Part shown: piece after piece, positions 44,883 to 55,999 of the stretch
How the letters are laid out: each line of letters begins with the position of its first letter
Numbering within the stretch: the first letter of the stretch is position 1
Origin: Kingdonia uniflora
Lineage: Eukaryota; Streptophyta; Magnoliopsida; Ranunculales; Circaeasteraceae
DNA length: 64,000 nucleotides
Reading direction: 5' to 3'
Assembly (NCBI GenBank): GCA_014058105.1
Contig: JACGCM010001217.1
Span: 496,001-560,000, forward strand
Made by a program: the position numbers and the translations under genes
The notes under the pieces: generated by a model
The model's input: only the letters and a program-made list of their open reading frames with translations
What the model was told of the DNA's origin: nothing
Database searches by the model: none

Positions 44883-47314
44883 GAGAAGGGTAAACCCTCT
44901 TTCTAAACTGGTTGGGGCAAAGGTCGCAGAGAATCGACCTGGTAAGAAAGACGAGCTAAGAGCTGTAGAGGATAGGGCGAGGCTTGTAGCTCACAAGGGT
45001 GTGGAAGTGATGAACAAAGTGGTAAGTTTGATGATTTGTATGTTTGCTGAAATTGTATTGTGATTCAAGCTAAAAATATGCTCGATTTTCTTTTTGTAGG
45101 CTGCTCATTTGATGAAAAGAATCTGCATCGAGATGGAGGAGGAAAAATCTGAGCTCGAAAATGGGAAGGTAGAGCATGAGAAGAAGTTGATTTGATTGAA
45201 GTCCGATTTGATTCAAGATGGGAAGCGACTGGATTCTGTGAAGGCTGCGCAAAAGGTAGAGATTAACGAGCTGACAGAAGAATCGCAGAAGAATCTGGAT
45301 GAGGTGGTAATCCAGCGTGATAGACTTGGGCACCAACTCTTCAAGATGGGGTACTCTAAAGCTGAGGTTACAGCTATTATGGAGGATACCTACGTTGAAG
45401 AGGAGGATGATGAAGATGATGTTGTTAGAGTGGTTGAAGGGTTGGATGGTGTCTCTCCCCAAACTGAGCGAGAAAACCAAGGGGGTGACAATGTGAATCC
45501 AGATAATGAGAAGGTAAAGTAAAATTGTTGATTTTATGGTTATGTAATTATAAGGGGTTTGAGAACTGTAAATGTATGGATCATTGTTTATTTGATAACT
45601 TTTGTAGGCTAAGAGATGTTTGTAAAAATTCCATATAGAAACTTAAGGATATGCGCCTCAGAATTGAGGAGTTAGAGAATGAGCCCGCTAAGGAGAAAGA
45701 TACCTCAGTGTCCCTATTGTCTTCATAAGCGAAGCTACAGGTTAGAGAAGAACAAGAAAATTTGACTTGTATGTTATATTACTTTAGAGCTACAAAGTAA
45801 AAATTAGAGCATAGAGACAGACCAAAAATCTGTTAATAGTTTAGGGACAATAGTACTCAACTGTGAATTGGTAATATAAAAGTGTTGAAAAAGTTAGAAC
45901 ATAAAGAATGTGTATCTTGAAATTGTAAGTACGTGTTATTGTCATCGAACTGAGATCATACTTCGGCCTTAAGTTTAGAAGCAGTTTCACATAGTAGATG
46001 TCAAAAAATAAAAATTTGTTAGAAATAAGATTTATGTATCGTGATTGAATGTAATGGTCGAATGTTCTTGAATCGAACTTGATGTATTGTATCTATGATG
46101 TAGGTTGAACTGGAGTCAGCTCGCTTGAGTGAACAAGAAACGCGTTAATATAACCAAGAGTTTGCGGCAGAATTTAATAGGATAAGAGAGGCAAATGAAG
46201 ATAGGGAGGATCAACACGAAAAGGTCATCGAGTCAACACAAACTGTTAATGACCTCACTCGGAAGATCGAGGGGAAGGATGCTAAAATTAATAAGGGCCA
46301 AAAATAACTCACGGAGGTGAAGGAAGAGATAGCGAAGCTCAAAAGCCGGATGATACATTGATGGTAAAGAGTAAGGAGGCAGATATAGTTTGATATTGTA
46401 TCTGTCACTATAAATGATAGAGAAGGATAGCGAACTGAAGAGAGCTCAAGATGATCTATTCAAATCTGAAATTGCGGTAAAGTAGTTGAGTAAAGCTTTA
46501 CCTGCTAAAGATATAGATTTCTAGCTGGTACAGAGACGATATAATAAATTGAATGAGAGGGTAGCACAATTAAAGGCAGATTTGGCTCTGACCAATTCGC
46601 GTGTTAAGAAGGCTGAGGCCGGAAAGTGTTCGAAGAAGAATAAAGGTGATGTTGAGGCCTCAATTGTTCAAGGGGATGTGGTTAGCGTGTCAGCTCAATT
46701 AGAGGGCTGAAAGAAGATGTAGCTCATACTCAAGCTCACGTACAAAAAGGAAATGAGCGGTTAAGAGAGTGCCAAAGTAAGTTGGATGCTGCTCATATTA
46801 GGGAGCAGGAGTTGGATGCTGCTCATAAAAAAAAGACAAATTGTTAAAGAAATCTCTTGCAGGGCGAGGTGTAGACAAAGGGATTGAGGAACTTCGTGCT
46901 CAGGTAGCAAAATTGAGGATGGTGAACCAGGCTGAATCAGATAAAGAAGATGATAAGGTGAGGGAGCATATCAATCTTATGTCCCGCTCAGATTGTCACA
47001 TGGAATGGTATGATGCACAGAACAAGAAGTTACAAGTGCATCATCAGAAAGTGAGAGAGAATATTTCCAAGGCAGTTATGTTGGAGGTGCCACGCTCGCA
47101 GATGGTAGCAGCTGTTATTGCCTATTTTGTAGAGGAAGTGAGAAGGCTCGAGTTAGAGAGGTATACCTTGCACAACTGTTTGTCAGGTAGAGGATATATT
47201 TGTAAAGCCGATGTAGATCGAGGAAACTGTATGAATATCATGGAAATGGAGTTAGGTTCTCGACTTGCTGAATTGGTAGAGCAAGGCAGGATTACTGTAG
47301 CTGCTCGAGCTTGA
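44883..47314 (+). pseudogene. Antisense gene p3 of element F, later exons
   Basis: Resumes inside exon 3 (to 45021, donor GTAAGT), then exons 45100-45513, 45608-45740 and 46104-47314. Acceptors are TTTTTGTAG (45099), TTTTGTAG (45607) and GATGTAG (46103). All three introns sit where those of B and G do. The last 157 codons (46841-47314) are open: coiled coil, AVIAYFVEEVRRLELERYTL, then GRGYICKADVDRGNCMNIME and AELVEQGRITVAARA before the stop. It is the best-preserved C-terminus of the family. Confidence 0.65.
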
Positions 47315-47439
47315 GAATTTATGGCCGATCAACCTCCTGCTATAGGGGAAAGCATAGCTAACCTCCCATCAGCAGAGAAGAATCCTTAAAAGTGGCTATA
47401 TATATAACCTGTAAAAGTATCTATTTCCTACATATTGAG

Positions 47440-47630
47440 AGATAAAAACTAGTTTTACTTTTGCTTTATCGTATATCTAGTAGAGTTCTTTGACTAAAAA
47501 CTAGTATTACCTTCATTTTAATCAAAGAGTATGTATAGAGTTTGATTGAAAGCTAGTTTTACCTTTACATTAATCGATATAGATTATTGTCGCAGCCATA
47601 TTAAGAGATGAAAGCTAGTTTTACCTTAAA
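47440..47630 (+). repeat. Remnant tandem repeat of element F
   Basis: Three copies of an AAAGCTAGTTTTACCTT-like anchor (about 47448, 47550 and 47610) relate it to the arrays of B and G. It stops at about 47628, where gag of H begins without an LTR. Confidence 0.7.
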
Positions 47631-47639
47631 CACCATCCG

Positions 47640-48882
47640 ATGACAAGCATGAACCTAAGAAGCCATTCTAGTACCGTAAGAGATCAGGAAATACCAGGAA
47701 TTGTCAATCTACACGGTGAAGTACTCGAGCTTCAGAAACAAATGGTTGCAGAAAAAGCCTAAAGACTGGAAGATCAGCGTGTCTACGCTCAAGCTCTTCA
47801 AACGGAGAGAGGCGAACAAAGAAAAGCCTTAGATCAACAGAGTCAAACACATCAGAAAGAAATGGAAAGACTAAGGAGAATACAAGATTGACTCACTGGT
47901 CGACAGATATCCCCTCCACTCGCCCAGAGCAAGCATAGATCAAGAGTAATTCAACACGATGATCAACCAAAGGAAGACGGGCAATGAATTTCTCGATCCA
48001 AATCCGGGAATCCAAACAGAGCTTCTCGACATTTTGGCTTAACATCCTCAGCATCGATATCTTAAGGAAGTCGACGCACGCGTCATCAGAGCCCCCCCTC
48101 CCCCCTCCCCCCCCCACCCGCGCCTGAAAGAAGACTAATCAGGGATCGATTGGGACTAGAAGGACAGGGAGATTTTGTTCCTCAGGTCGCAGCCATACCA
48201 GTTCCCCCACAATAGTTCATCAACTTGGACGACCTCAACAACAGGATCCAGGCCATAAACTCAGATATTTCAGGCCGAAATCTGCGCTTGATAGAATCGA
48301 GACAAACCTTATCTCCCCTCATCTCGAAGTTATGCCTATCCCAGAAAATTTCCTATTGCCCAAATTTATTCAATATGCAAGCCTGACTTACCCGTTTACC
48401 CATGTTCGACACTTCAAAGCCGTAGTTGGGTTATATACCAAACTCGACCACATGCTATATAGGCTATTCAACATGAGCCTGAAGGAAGAATCGCTCTGGT
48501 GGTTCCACACTATCCAAGAGGCCTCCATCACCACATTTAGCCAGTTGCAACATCTTTTTGAATCCAATTACGCTCATGCTAGAGAGCGAGAGATTATTGT
48601 CGATTCTTTGTTTTACTTCGAACAAGGCGCAAAAGAGATCTTGGCAAGCTTTTATAAGCATTTCCTGCATGAAACAAGGAAAATAGGGAACTCAGATCCT
48701 AAAATCGTAGTTCCAGCATTCACCTCCGCCCTGCACATTAACTCAAAGGTTCGAGAAGAGCTTACTCTGCACAAGCCGTGAACAGACACAGAAATGATTG
48801 ATGTAGTTAATAATTACATCGAGTTAGAGCGATCAAAGAAAGATAAGATGAAGAGCTCATCTGTCATCCATTCTCGAGAAAC
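47640..48882 (+). pseudogene. gag: gag of element H, left part
   Basis: Start ATG at 47640 (MTSMNLRSHSSTVRDQEIPG). A coiled stretch LHGEVLELQKQMVAEKA then LQTERGEQRKALDQQSQTHQ. The capsid-like core is open from 48332 to 48781: FTHVRHFKAVVGLYTKLDHM, LYRLFNMSLKEESLWWFH, SITTFSQLQHLFESNYAH and PAFTSALHINSKVREELTLH. The stop at 48779 looks like TGG to TGA. The frame continues to 48882, where the solo LTR I is inserted, and picks up again at 53348. A C-rich tract (48092-48119) disrupts the linker. Confidence 0.83.
48092..48119 (-). other. G-quadruplex-prone tract in gag of H
   Basis: The minus strand has runs of 3, 9, 6 and 6 G separated by single T or A bases. It is not matched in gag of the other elements, so it probably grew by slippage after insertion. 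Confidence 0.8.
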
Positions 48883-48887
48883 GTCTT

Positions 48888-51800
48888 TGTCACGCCCCAA
48901 AATCCGATAATCGGTAGCTAGATCAATTTATCATATTCGAGGATGTACAGGTCGGGGAATCTAAAGATTCTCCCCACAAACAACCGAGCCGTAGACAAAT
49001 TCTGGCCCAGTCGTTCACTTAGCAATATATCAGAGTAATAAGGAATATAAAATAAAAACAGCGGAAGACTAAGAAGCAAAATCTAAACATAAGATTCTAC
49101 AAACCTCTACGCAGCGAACCCAAAAGTAATAACTGGAGAATGAGCCTCCAGCTCAGCTCTCCAAGGATCACCACAGCAACAGCTAAAACCTGAAACAACC
49201 TGCCACTGAAAGGGGATGAGAGAGTGAGCAAACAACAAGCTCAGTAACTCCCAAGAATAGCTAAACGATTATACTAACCAATGAGATAGATATAAATATT
49301 AATGATAATAGGATATAATAATTGTTAATGATAAATAATATATATCTACCAAGATGTCTAAAAGGTGTCTAATAGATATACATATATATACTAACTCTAA
49401 TGAATCTATCTATAAAATATACCTCGTGCAAAGGAGTGCTAATATTATAACTACGCTCCAGTCACAAGGACTACTAACTATACTCTAATCACTATCGTAG
49501 CCCTCAGCGCCACGCGCAACTAACCTACCTTAGGAATACAATAACACACGAGGGTAAACGACCCTCGGCCAACAACAATCCAGCCGAGTTACCCAAACCC
49601 CAACCAAGCACAACCCTGAAGCTATCGAAAGTTAAGCGAGATCGCCCACAACCAGATACCATCCTAAAGCTCACAGCAACCAATCAGACTAATTAACCTA
49701 ATAGATTAGCCATATATATAAAAGGGAGGAAAAGATGCAGAGATGAGTGGAGTATGCAGAAGGAAGATGAATCTAATTACACCGCAATTCAATTAGGAGA
49801 AGAGGGATTTAAATAAGAGGAGAAGAATATGATAAACTAGGATAATCCCGTAATTATCCCAATACAATGATATGTTATGATGATGACATGATGGAATGAG
49901 ATAATCTTACAATTATCCCAAGTGCAGAAGATTTTCTATTAAGCGTAATGCAGAAAGGGTTAAGGATTTCTATCAGAAGAACCTACGAATTGGAGGTATG
50001 CAGAGATGCAATGATATGCTTGATGATGGTGATGATAATGATGATGATGATGATGCAAAATGATTTAGCGATGTCAACCCAAAGGGCTAGCCCCCAAGAC
50101 TAAAGTTGGCTGACAACCACTGAAAAAGGATTTACCTTACCGAATATTATTGGATATAAGGGTACGATGTACTGCACTAGCTTGACCAGACTATGAGGAT
50201 ATTACATCAATCTATCAAATCCCACAGAGCCAACCTCCAAACTATATATACATTCTGAGGTATTTCAGCCACCAGGATAAGCCCTGTACCAGATCGCAAA
50301 TACTGCCTCATACCATCCCACACTCCCGAATGGGTGACTAGGTATAATAGTATCCATCCTGGACCTACCTTCTATTTTAGCCCGATTGAGGAATCCCTGA
50401 ACCTCTTGAGGGTCAGCCGATGCAGAGTTATTTATGTATCTGATCGCAGTAAGATAAGGAGAATATACTATCTATGGATGTGAACAAAAATCCTAAAGAC
50501 TGAAACACAACCACTGCTAACACAGCCAGTACACAATAGGATAACCACCTGCCTGAGAGCGTGGTAACCAAAACGAACACAGATGCCCTCCTATGACTCA
50601 GTTGTACCATCTAAACCTAGATGAAACAGCAACTTAACCGTCACAATATCAGTCTTTAAGATTCCTCAAGCAATATGATTACCATCAAGTGTTACAGTGC
50701 TCTAGCTGTCAACACAGACTAGTACTCATGGGGTGACCTACAAGTGTCCAACAAGTAGCCAACAATCCCCAATAACAGAACTGCCTCATAATCTTCCTAA
50801 TCATGTACATAAGTCACCAGCACGGATGTATAGGAACCGGATTAAACAGGAGGTTTCAGCCGTATTCCAACATCTCGGGTGACATATAACTTCATAAACC
50901 ACCTGGCTCAGCCGCGGAACTCACTGAGCCATGCTGTCTCGCTACCTCCTAGATGACGAAAGGGAACACAACCCTAACAGCCTCATCCCGGGGAAGGAAG
51001 TCTTACGAGTAAGCTCTATTAGCTCTAAGAATCATGAGGACAATAAGTGTCACAATACGATAAGCAAACAATCCTAAGGCAAACTATCAGAAGTTCAACA
51101 TCCACGACCAACCACCACGGACAAGTCGTATGCTCACCACCAACCGACAGTCCAGGAGATACCACACTCCCACATGGAATCCAACATTCTAAACAGCCAC
51201 CAACCACAACGACAGTGCACAAGGACCAGGCCTCTAGAATACATAGTATACCTAGACTAGTCTTAAGACTAATCAAAACAATAACAGGTAAGAGGGCGAG
51301 CTCCGAATCGAAGACCATGTCTTACTAAAGCTATGTCGCCCCAAGACTACCCTGGAACCAAGTCCAGCAACCCAGGCTAACAAAGGTGCTATACTAAAAG
51401 GTGAAAACTATAGTCTTTGAACTAACTATCTCAGAGAAATGGCAGCTAAACCACATGCTGTCCATAATTCTCTACTAATCGTCAAACCAAGTCACTAGTG
51501 CCCTGAAACAAGCGGGGCAACCTAACAACTAACCAACAATACCACACTCAAGATATTATATATATATATATATATAAAAATATAGCGACGCTGAGGCGTC
51601 GCAACACACTGAGAAATGCCTTTATTCTCAACCTCAACGAAGAAATGATTCGCAATGACCATCTACAATGAAATCGGTCCAAGAGGAATCTCAGGAGTTA
51701 TCGTCACATTAACGAAAGATGAGAACAACTACCTATGACTAACCATAACCTACAGGTTTTATCTAGTAGCTAAACTCACTTTGTCACGTGTTTTACTAAC

Positions 51801-53342
51801 TTATCAAACCCTTAGGTACTCTCGCCTAAGGTATGCTAAACGGATAGCCCGTAAAAGTGTCCTAAGTAATTTACCCATATAGTAACCTAATCACAGACAT
51901 AATATATATACTAGGCATTTCTATAACTCACAAATCAGGATAATAATCTAGTTATTCAAGAAGATAAAACTCGTCTGACGATAATCCAAGTCTTGCAGAA
52001 ATTCAACTCAGAAAACCAAACCAAGGATCGACGACGAGGCTATCGGAACAACGAACAAACTACCACAACCAATAACAACAACAAGTAAACAATCAATTCA
52101 AGAAGATGGCATCAAACCCAAACCCTAGAATTCAGACCCACGCCAAAATCGAGCGAAAAGGACGGAAAAGGAATCGGGAATCACTTACCGAGGATAGGAG
52201 CGAAGCTTGCGACGAAACGGGCGAAGAGTCCTCGAGTGATGGGGAAGAGTGGATTGAGAGTATGGAGGAGAGGGGGAAAGGTTTGGGAGAGAAGGGAGAG
52301 AGAAAAAAAAAAGGGGGAAGAGAGGAGAAGAAGAAATGAAGCTAAAAAGGCTTAAATCGCGCCTCTGTTCGAACAGGAATTGATCCTGTTCGAACAGAAC
52401 CAAGTGTATTCGAACAGAGAAGTGTTATGTTCGAATACAAAGGACTATTCAAACAGAAAGAGTCCTGTTCGAATAGAACTGGTCCTGCCCCAAAAAAAAC
52501 AACCCCGGAAACACCACGGGCCACCCCGGACACCCCGGAAACACCACGGGCCACCCCCACTACCACACAAACACTTCTACAAGTCCAACAAGGGTTTCTC
52601 AAGGTAGAAACACCACCTCCACCGCCTCACGACTACTAAAATGCCTAAACCCCCAAAAAGGAATCTTTTCCTCGGGAAACTCCAGAAACCTACCGGCCAA
52701 TCCAACGGCTCAACGGAACCACCCCAAACTATAAACACACTAATAAAACATCACTATCAAACTTTCAAGGGATTTCTGAGGTCTAAACACCACCTCCACA
52801 GCCTAATGGTCACCGGAACTCCTAAAACCCAGAAAAAGGAATCTAACGGCTAGAAACTTATCCAAAAGGAATAAATGGATGCAGAATGGATAGAAAAGAC
52901 TCGTGAGGAATAATATACAAATCTGTGACGTGTTGAAGTGTATACAGAAGCTCAACAGAAGACAGAAGGAATCTTTTATCAAGAAATGGACAGAAAAGAA
53001 GAAAATGGGCAGAAAGGAATAAAAATGGACGGGAGGAATCTGACAAGACAGATAGGAGGGGAAGCATCAAGAAAGCCCAAATCTACCCTAGGATTCCCTA
53101 AGATCACACCACGCCACCACACAGCAATATCACACAACCACCAAACCACAACGGGCACCCAAAACCAAAATACAAACACTTCCGCCCCGAAACCAACGAA
53201 ACCAACAGAACTACCAAAAGAAATCTAATACAAACCTACCAAAAGAAATAACACGGATGCATAACGAATAACAATATATGAATAATAGTAACAATACTTA
53301 ATAATAAACAAAAAAAATACCATAAAATTCTGGGACATTACA
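48888..53342 (-). mobile_element. Solo LTR I (4455 bp), chromovirus-type, inserted in gag of H
   Basis: GTCTT at 48883-48887 and 53343-53347 is a perfect 5-bp target duplication. On the minus strand the ends are TGTAATGTCCCAGAATTTTA and GGATTTTGGGGCGTGACA, the pattern of long Tekay/Del-type chromovirus LTRs. I see no primer site, gag or pol inside, nor an internal copy of the ends, so it is a solo LTR rather than a full element. It contains a GAT-rich microsatellite (about 50024-50055), a TA run (about 51550-51575), GAACAG palindromes (52365-52480) and short Pro-rich or Glu/Lys-rich open frames without homology. Confidence 0.8.
52365..52480 (-). repeat. Cluster of CTGTTCGAACAG-like palindromes in solo LTR I
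   Basis: Two perfect copies (52365-52376, 52386-52397) and about four one- or two-base variants with TTCGAA, TTCAAA or ATTCGAA cores, spaced 17-22 bases. They may be binding sites for a dimeric factor in the LTR promoter. Confidence 0.75.
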
Positions 53343-53347
53343 GTCTT

Positions 53348-54230
53348 CGACCCCATCCCAATGAGCGGTCACTACTAAAGCACCCAAGCAACACGATAGA
53401 AATACTGACAATAAGAGAAGGGAGAGAAAACCCGATAGACCTATCTCAGTTCTGCCGCCAATGACAATGACTCTCTCCGCTATCTTGCCAATGATAAAGG
53501 GAGATGAATGTTATCGCACACCATAAACTATTCGTGATCTTCCCAAGAGACCTCTATGTCAGTATCACAATGTGCATAGTCAGAAAGCTGGAAGACTCCA
53601 TAATTATGTCATCGACATCCAAAAGTTTCTCGAGAATGAAGCAAAAAATAAAGAAGATGAACAAAATTAGGTTCAGGGGCAAGCTCGGCACCTGTATATG
53701 ATCAAGATTGAGAAAGAGAAGAAAAGAAACCAAGATGATCAGATTACGTCTTGCTGTAAAATGACCTTCTCAGACAAATTATTAAAACTTCTTCCAAGCT
53801 CAAGCAAATCAAAGCATCCTTACCATATAGCCTTCGAAGACTGTGACACCAGCCATATTAAATGCTCTCATGATGGCCCTCTCTACATTATGCTAAAAGT
53901 CAGACAGGACTACCTATATACGCTTCTCATCAATACTGGAAGCGCAACAGATGTATTGCTCAGAAGAGCAATTGAAGTCCTAGGCCTCGCAGATTTTATA
54001 AAAGCTTCGACAGCAATAATCACCGGCTTTAATAGTTCGAAGAATCAGCCACAGGAGAGATTACTCTGCTAGTTTAGGCTGGTTCAGAAACTACATTCGT
54101 AAAATTCCTTGTCATCGATGCAAAGTCCAAATATTTGGGAATTTTGGGATGCAGTTGGTTACATTCAATCAAAGCAGTGCCTCCTACTTATCATCTAGCA
54201 CTGCATTTAGCTCCCTGACTCTGCGATGCA
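53348..54230 (+). pseudogene. pol: gag end and protease of element H
   Basis: If the solo LTR and one GTCTT copy are ignored, the gag frame joins up here. Around 53520-53600 CQYHNVHSQKAGRLHNYV resembles the gag C-terminal CxFHxxHGHxTxxC block. Protease follows: HPYHIAFEDCDTSHIKCSHD, DYLYTLLINTGSATDVLLRR (about 53910-53970), in which the catalytic Asp is Asn, then IEVLGL and ITGFNSS. Stops occur at about 53369, 53522, 53668 and 54070. Confidence 0.78.
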
Positions 54231-55500
54231 GTGAATAAAGAAATTGATAAACTCCTTCGGGTAAGATTTATTCGGGAATCTAGGTATCTAAAGTAGGTTT
54301 CTAATATCATAACGGTATCGAAGAAAAATGGCAAAATTAGGGTTTGTACTTCATAGAACCCAACAAGTTCACACCCAAAGACAGTTTTCCGCTACCACTA
54401 ATTCCGCAACTTCTCGACTCCGTCGCAGGGTACAAACTTCATTCTATGATGGATTTAGCCTCTGGTTATAATCAGGTTCCACTCGCCGAAGAAGATCAGG
54501 AAAAATCAACCTTCGTTAGCAAAAGAGGTTTCTACTATTACACGGTAATGCTTTTTGGTTTAAAGAATGCATGAGCTACTTACCAGAGACTTGTGACTAA
54601 AATGGTCAAAGATCATCTCGGCACAATTATGGAAGTCAACATCGATGATATGATCTGCAAAAGCTTAAAATAAGAAGATCACTCCAACAACCTCCAAACC
54701 ATTTTTGATATCCTTGGCAAGTACCAGATGAAACTCAACCCAGAGAAATACTAATTTGGAGCCGCATCTAGTAAGTTTCTGGGGCATCTGGTCAGCAAAA
54801 GAGGGATTGAAATTGATCCAGCACAAATCAAAGTACTCATCGCGATACCATCTCCACGAATAAAAAAAGATGTTCAAAAATTCGCAGGCAAGATAGCCGA
54901 TCTTCACATATTCATCGTAAAATCATCTGATCGATGTAAACTTTTTTATCTTCTTCTTCATGGCAATCCCACTCCTCTTTCGAACAAACAGCAAAAGGAA
55001 ATCATTTGGACTCCTGACTGTGAGTTGGCTTTCCAAGATCTTAAACATTACATGAGGCGTCCTCCTATAATGAGTACTCTAATTGATGGTGACTTACTTA
55101 CAATGTACTTATCCACAATTGAAGACTCCATCAGTTCCATCCTTATTCGAGAAGATGGCGGAGTAGAAAAACCAATCTACTTCATGAGCAAAATACTTAT
55201 GCCTGTTAAAAAAAGATACACAACAACATAAAAAACAACTACTCGTCCTGGTCTACAGTTCTCAAAAACATCATCCTTACTTTCAAGCTTATCCCATCAA
55301 AATCATCACCCTCAAACTAGTACTCTCCAAAAAATAAAAATCTCAAAGAATCCATCAATGGTCTATTTTTCTTGGAGAATACGACATTTCCTTCGAACCT
55401 TAGATATCAGTCAAGGGACAAGCAGTGGCCAACTTTTTGGCAGACTTTCCCGTCGAGGACCCCGATTGGGATGAACTTGAAAAAATCTTCACAGATAACT
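54230..55500 (+). pseudogene. pol: Reverse transcriptase and first RNase H of element H
   Basis: RT blocks in order: KDSFPLPLIPQLLDSVAGYK and SMMDLASGYNQVPLAEEDQE (54390-54500), FGLKNA, and the polymerase box NIDDMICKS (about 54640), with Asn in place of Tyr. Then FGAASSKFLGHLVSKRGIEI and the connection SSDRCKLFYLLLHG. The first RNase H includes CELAFQDLKHYMRRPPIMST and KPIYFMSKILMPVKKRY (55020-55220); after 55230 the frame is lost. Inactive. Confidence 0.82.
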
Positions 55501-55509
55501 TAATAGCAG

Positions 55510-55930
55510 AACCAGACGCATGGTCCAAAGCTCAGGTTGGCGACTTTTCATAGATGGGTCAGCAGGACCACAAGGATCAGGGATTGGCATCGTCCTCGTT
55601 ACGCCTTCCAATCATCGAATCGAGAAAGCTATCAAGCTAAACTTCTATGCTACTAATAATGAGACCAAATATGAAGGCATCTTACATGGTCTCGATCTCG
55701 CACTCACTCTTGGAGCAGAAGAATTAGCAGTCTACGTCGACTCTTTACTCATGGCAAATCATTATAACAAAACTTTTAATACAACGGGAAAAATGGTTGA
55801 TTAAGTAGCTCTGGTCAAAGAAAAAATACAAAAATTCAAACATGCAACAATTTCTTACTTACCTCGACAAGAAAATTGACATGCCGATACGTTAGCTTAC
55901 ATCGTTGCCATGCTGAGAGACAGTAAAAAA
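55510..55930 (+). pseudogene. pol: Second RNase H of element H
   Basis: GWRLFIDGSAGPQGSGIGIV, NETKYEGILHGLDLAL and VYVDSLLMANHY keep Asp, Glu and Asp in order (55530-55760). A stop at 55802 (in VD-stop-VALVKE) and another near 55878 follow. A second RNase H is typical of Tat elements; it is thought to help remove RNA during reverse transcription. Confidence 0.82.
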
Positions 55931-55999
55931 AGATCTTTAAAAATCAAAATCATTGAGCATTCCAGCCTTGATATACTGTCAACACTCTAGATCACCATT

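Larger units (their letters stand above)
27810..47630 (-). mobile_element. Element F: Tat-like Ty3/gypsy with antisense genes; pol deleted, split by G
   Basis: From left: 3' LTR (27810-28375), purine tract, antisense p1, p2 and first exons of p3 (to 31310), then element G (31311-44882), then the rest of p3 (44885-47314) and the tandem repeat (to about 47630). There the sequence switches to gag of element H. Pol is missing. The minus-strand gag at 63762-64000 (J) may be the other side of F, because H would then sit within F gag. Confidence 0.8.

Noticed and set aside
52342..52602. Minus-strand frame rich in GVARGVSGV repeats
   Set aside because: It comes from the CACCACGGGCCACCCCGG direct repeats; no start or family support.
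52106..52853. Several Glu/Lys-rich and Pro/His-rich frames in the solo LTR
   Set aside because: Low-complexity composition, overlapping on both strands, and inside a non-coding LTR; no conserved domain seen.
48888..53342. A complete non-autonomous element instead of a solo LTR
   Set aside because: I found no second copy of the terminal sequence, no primer site and no purine tract inside; solo LTR fits better, though not proven.
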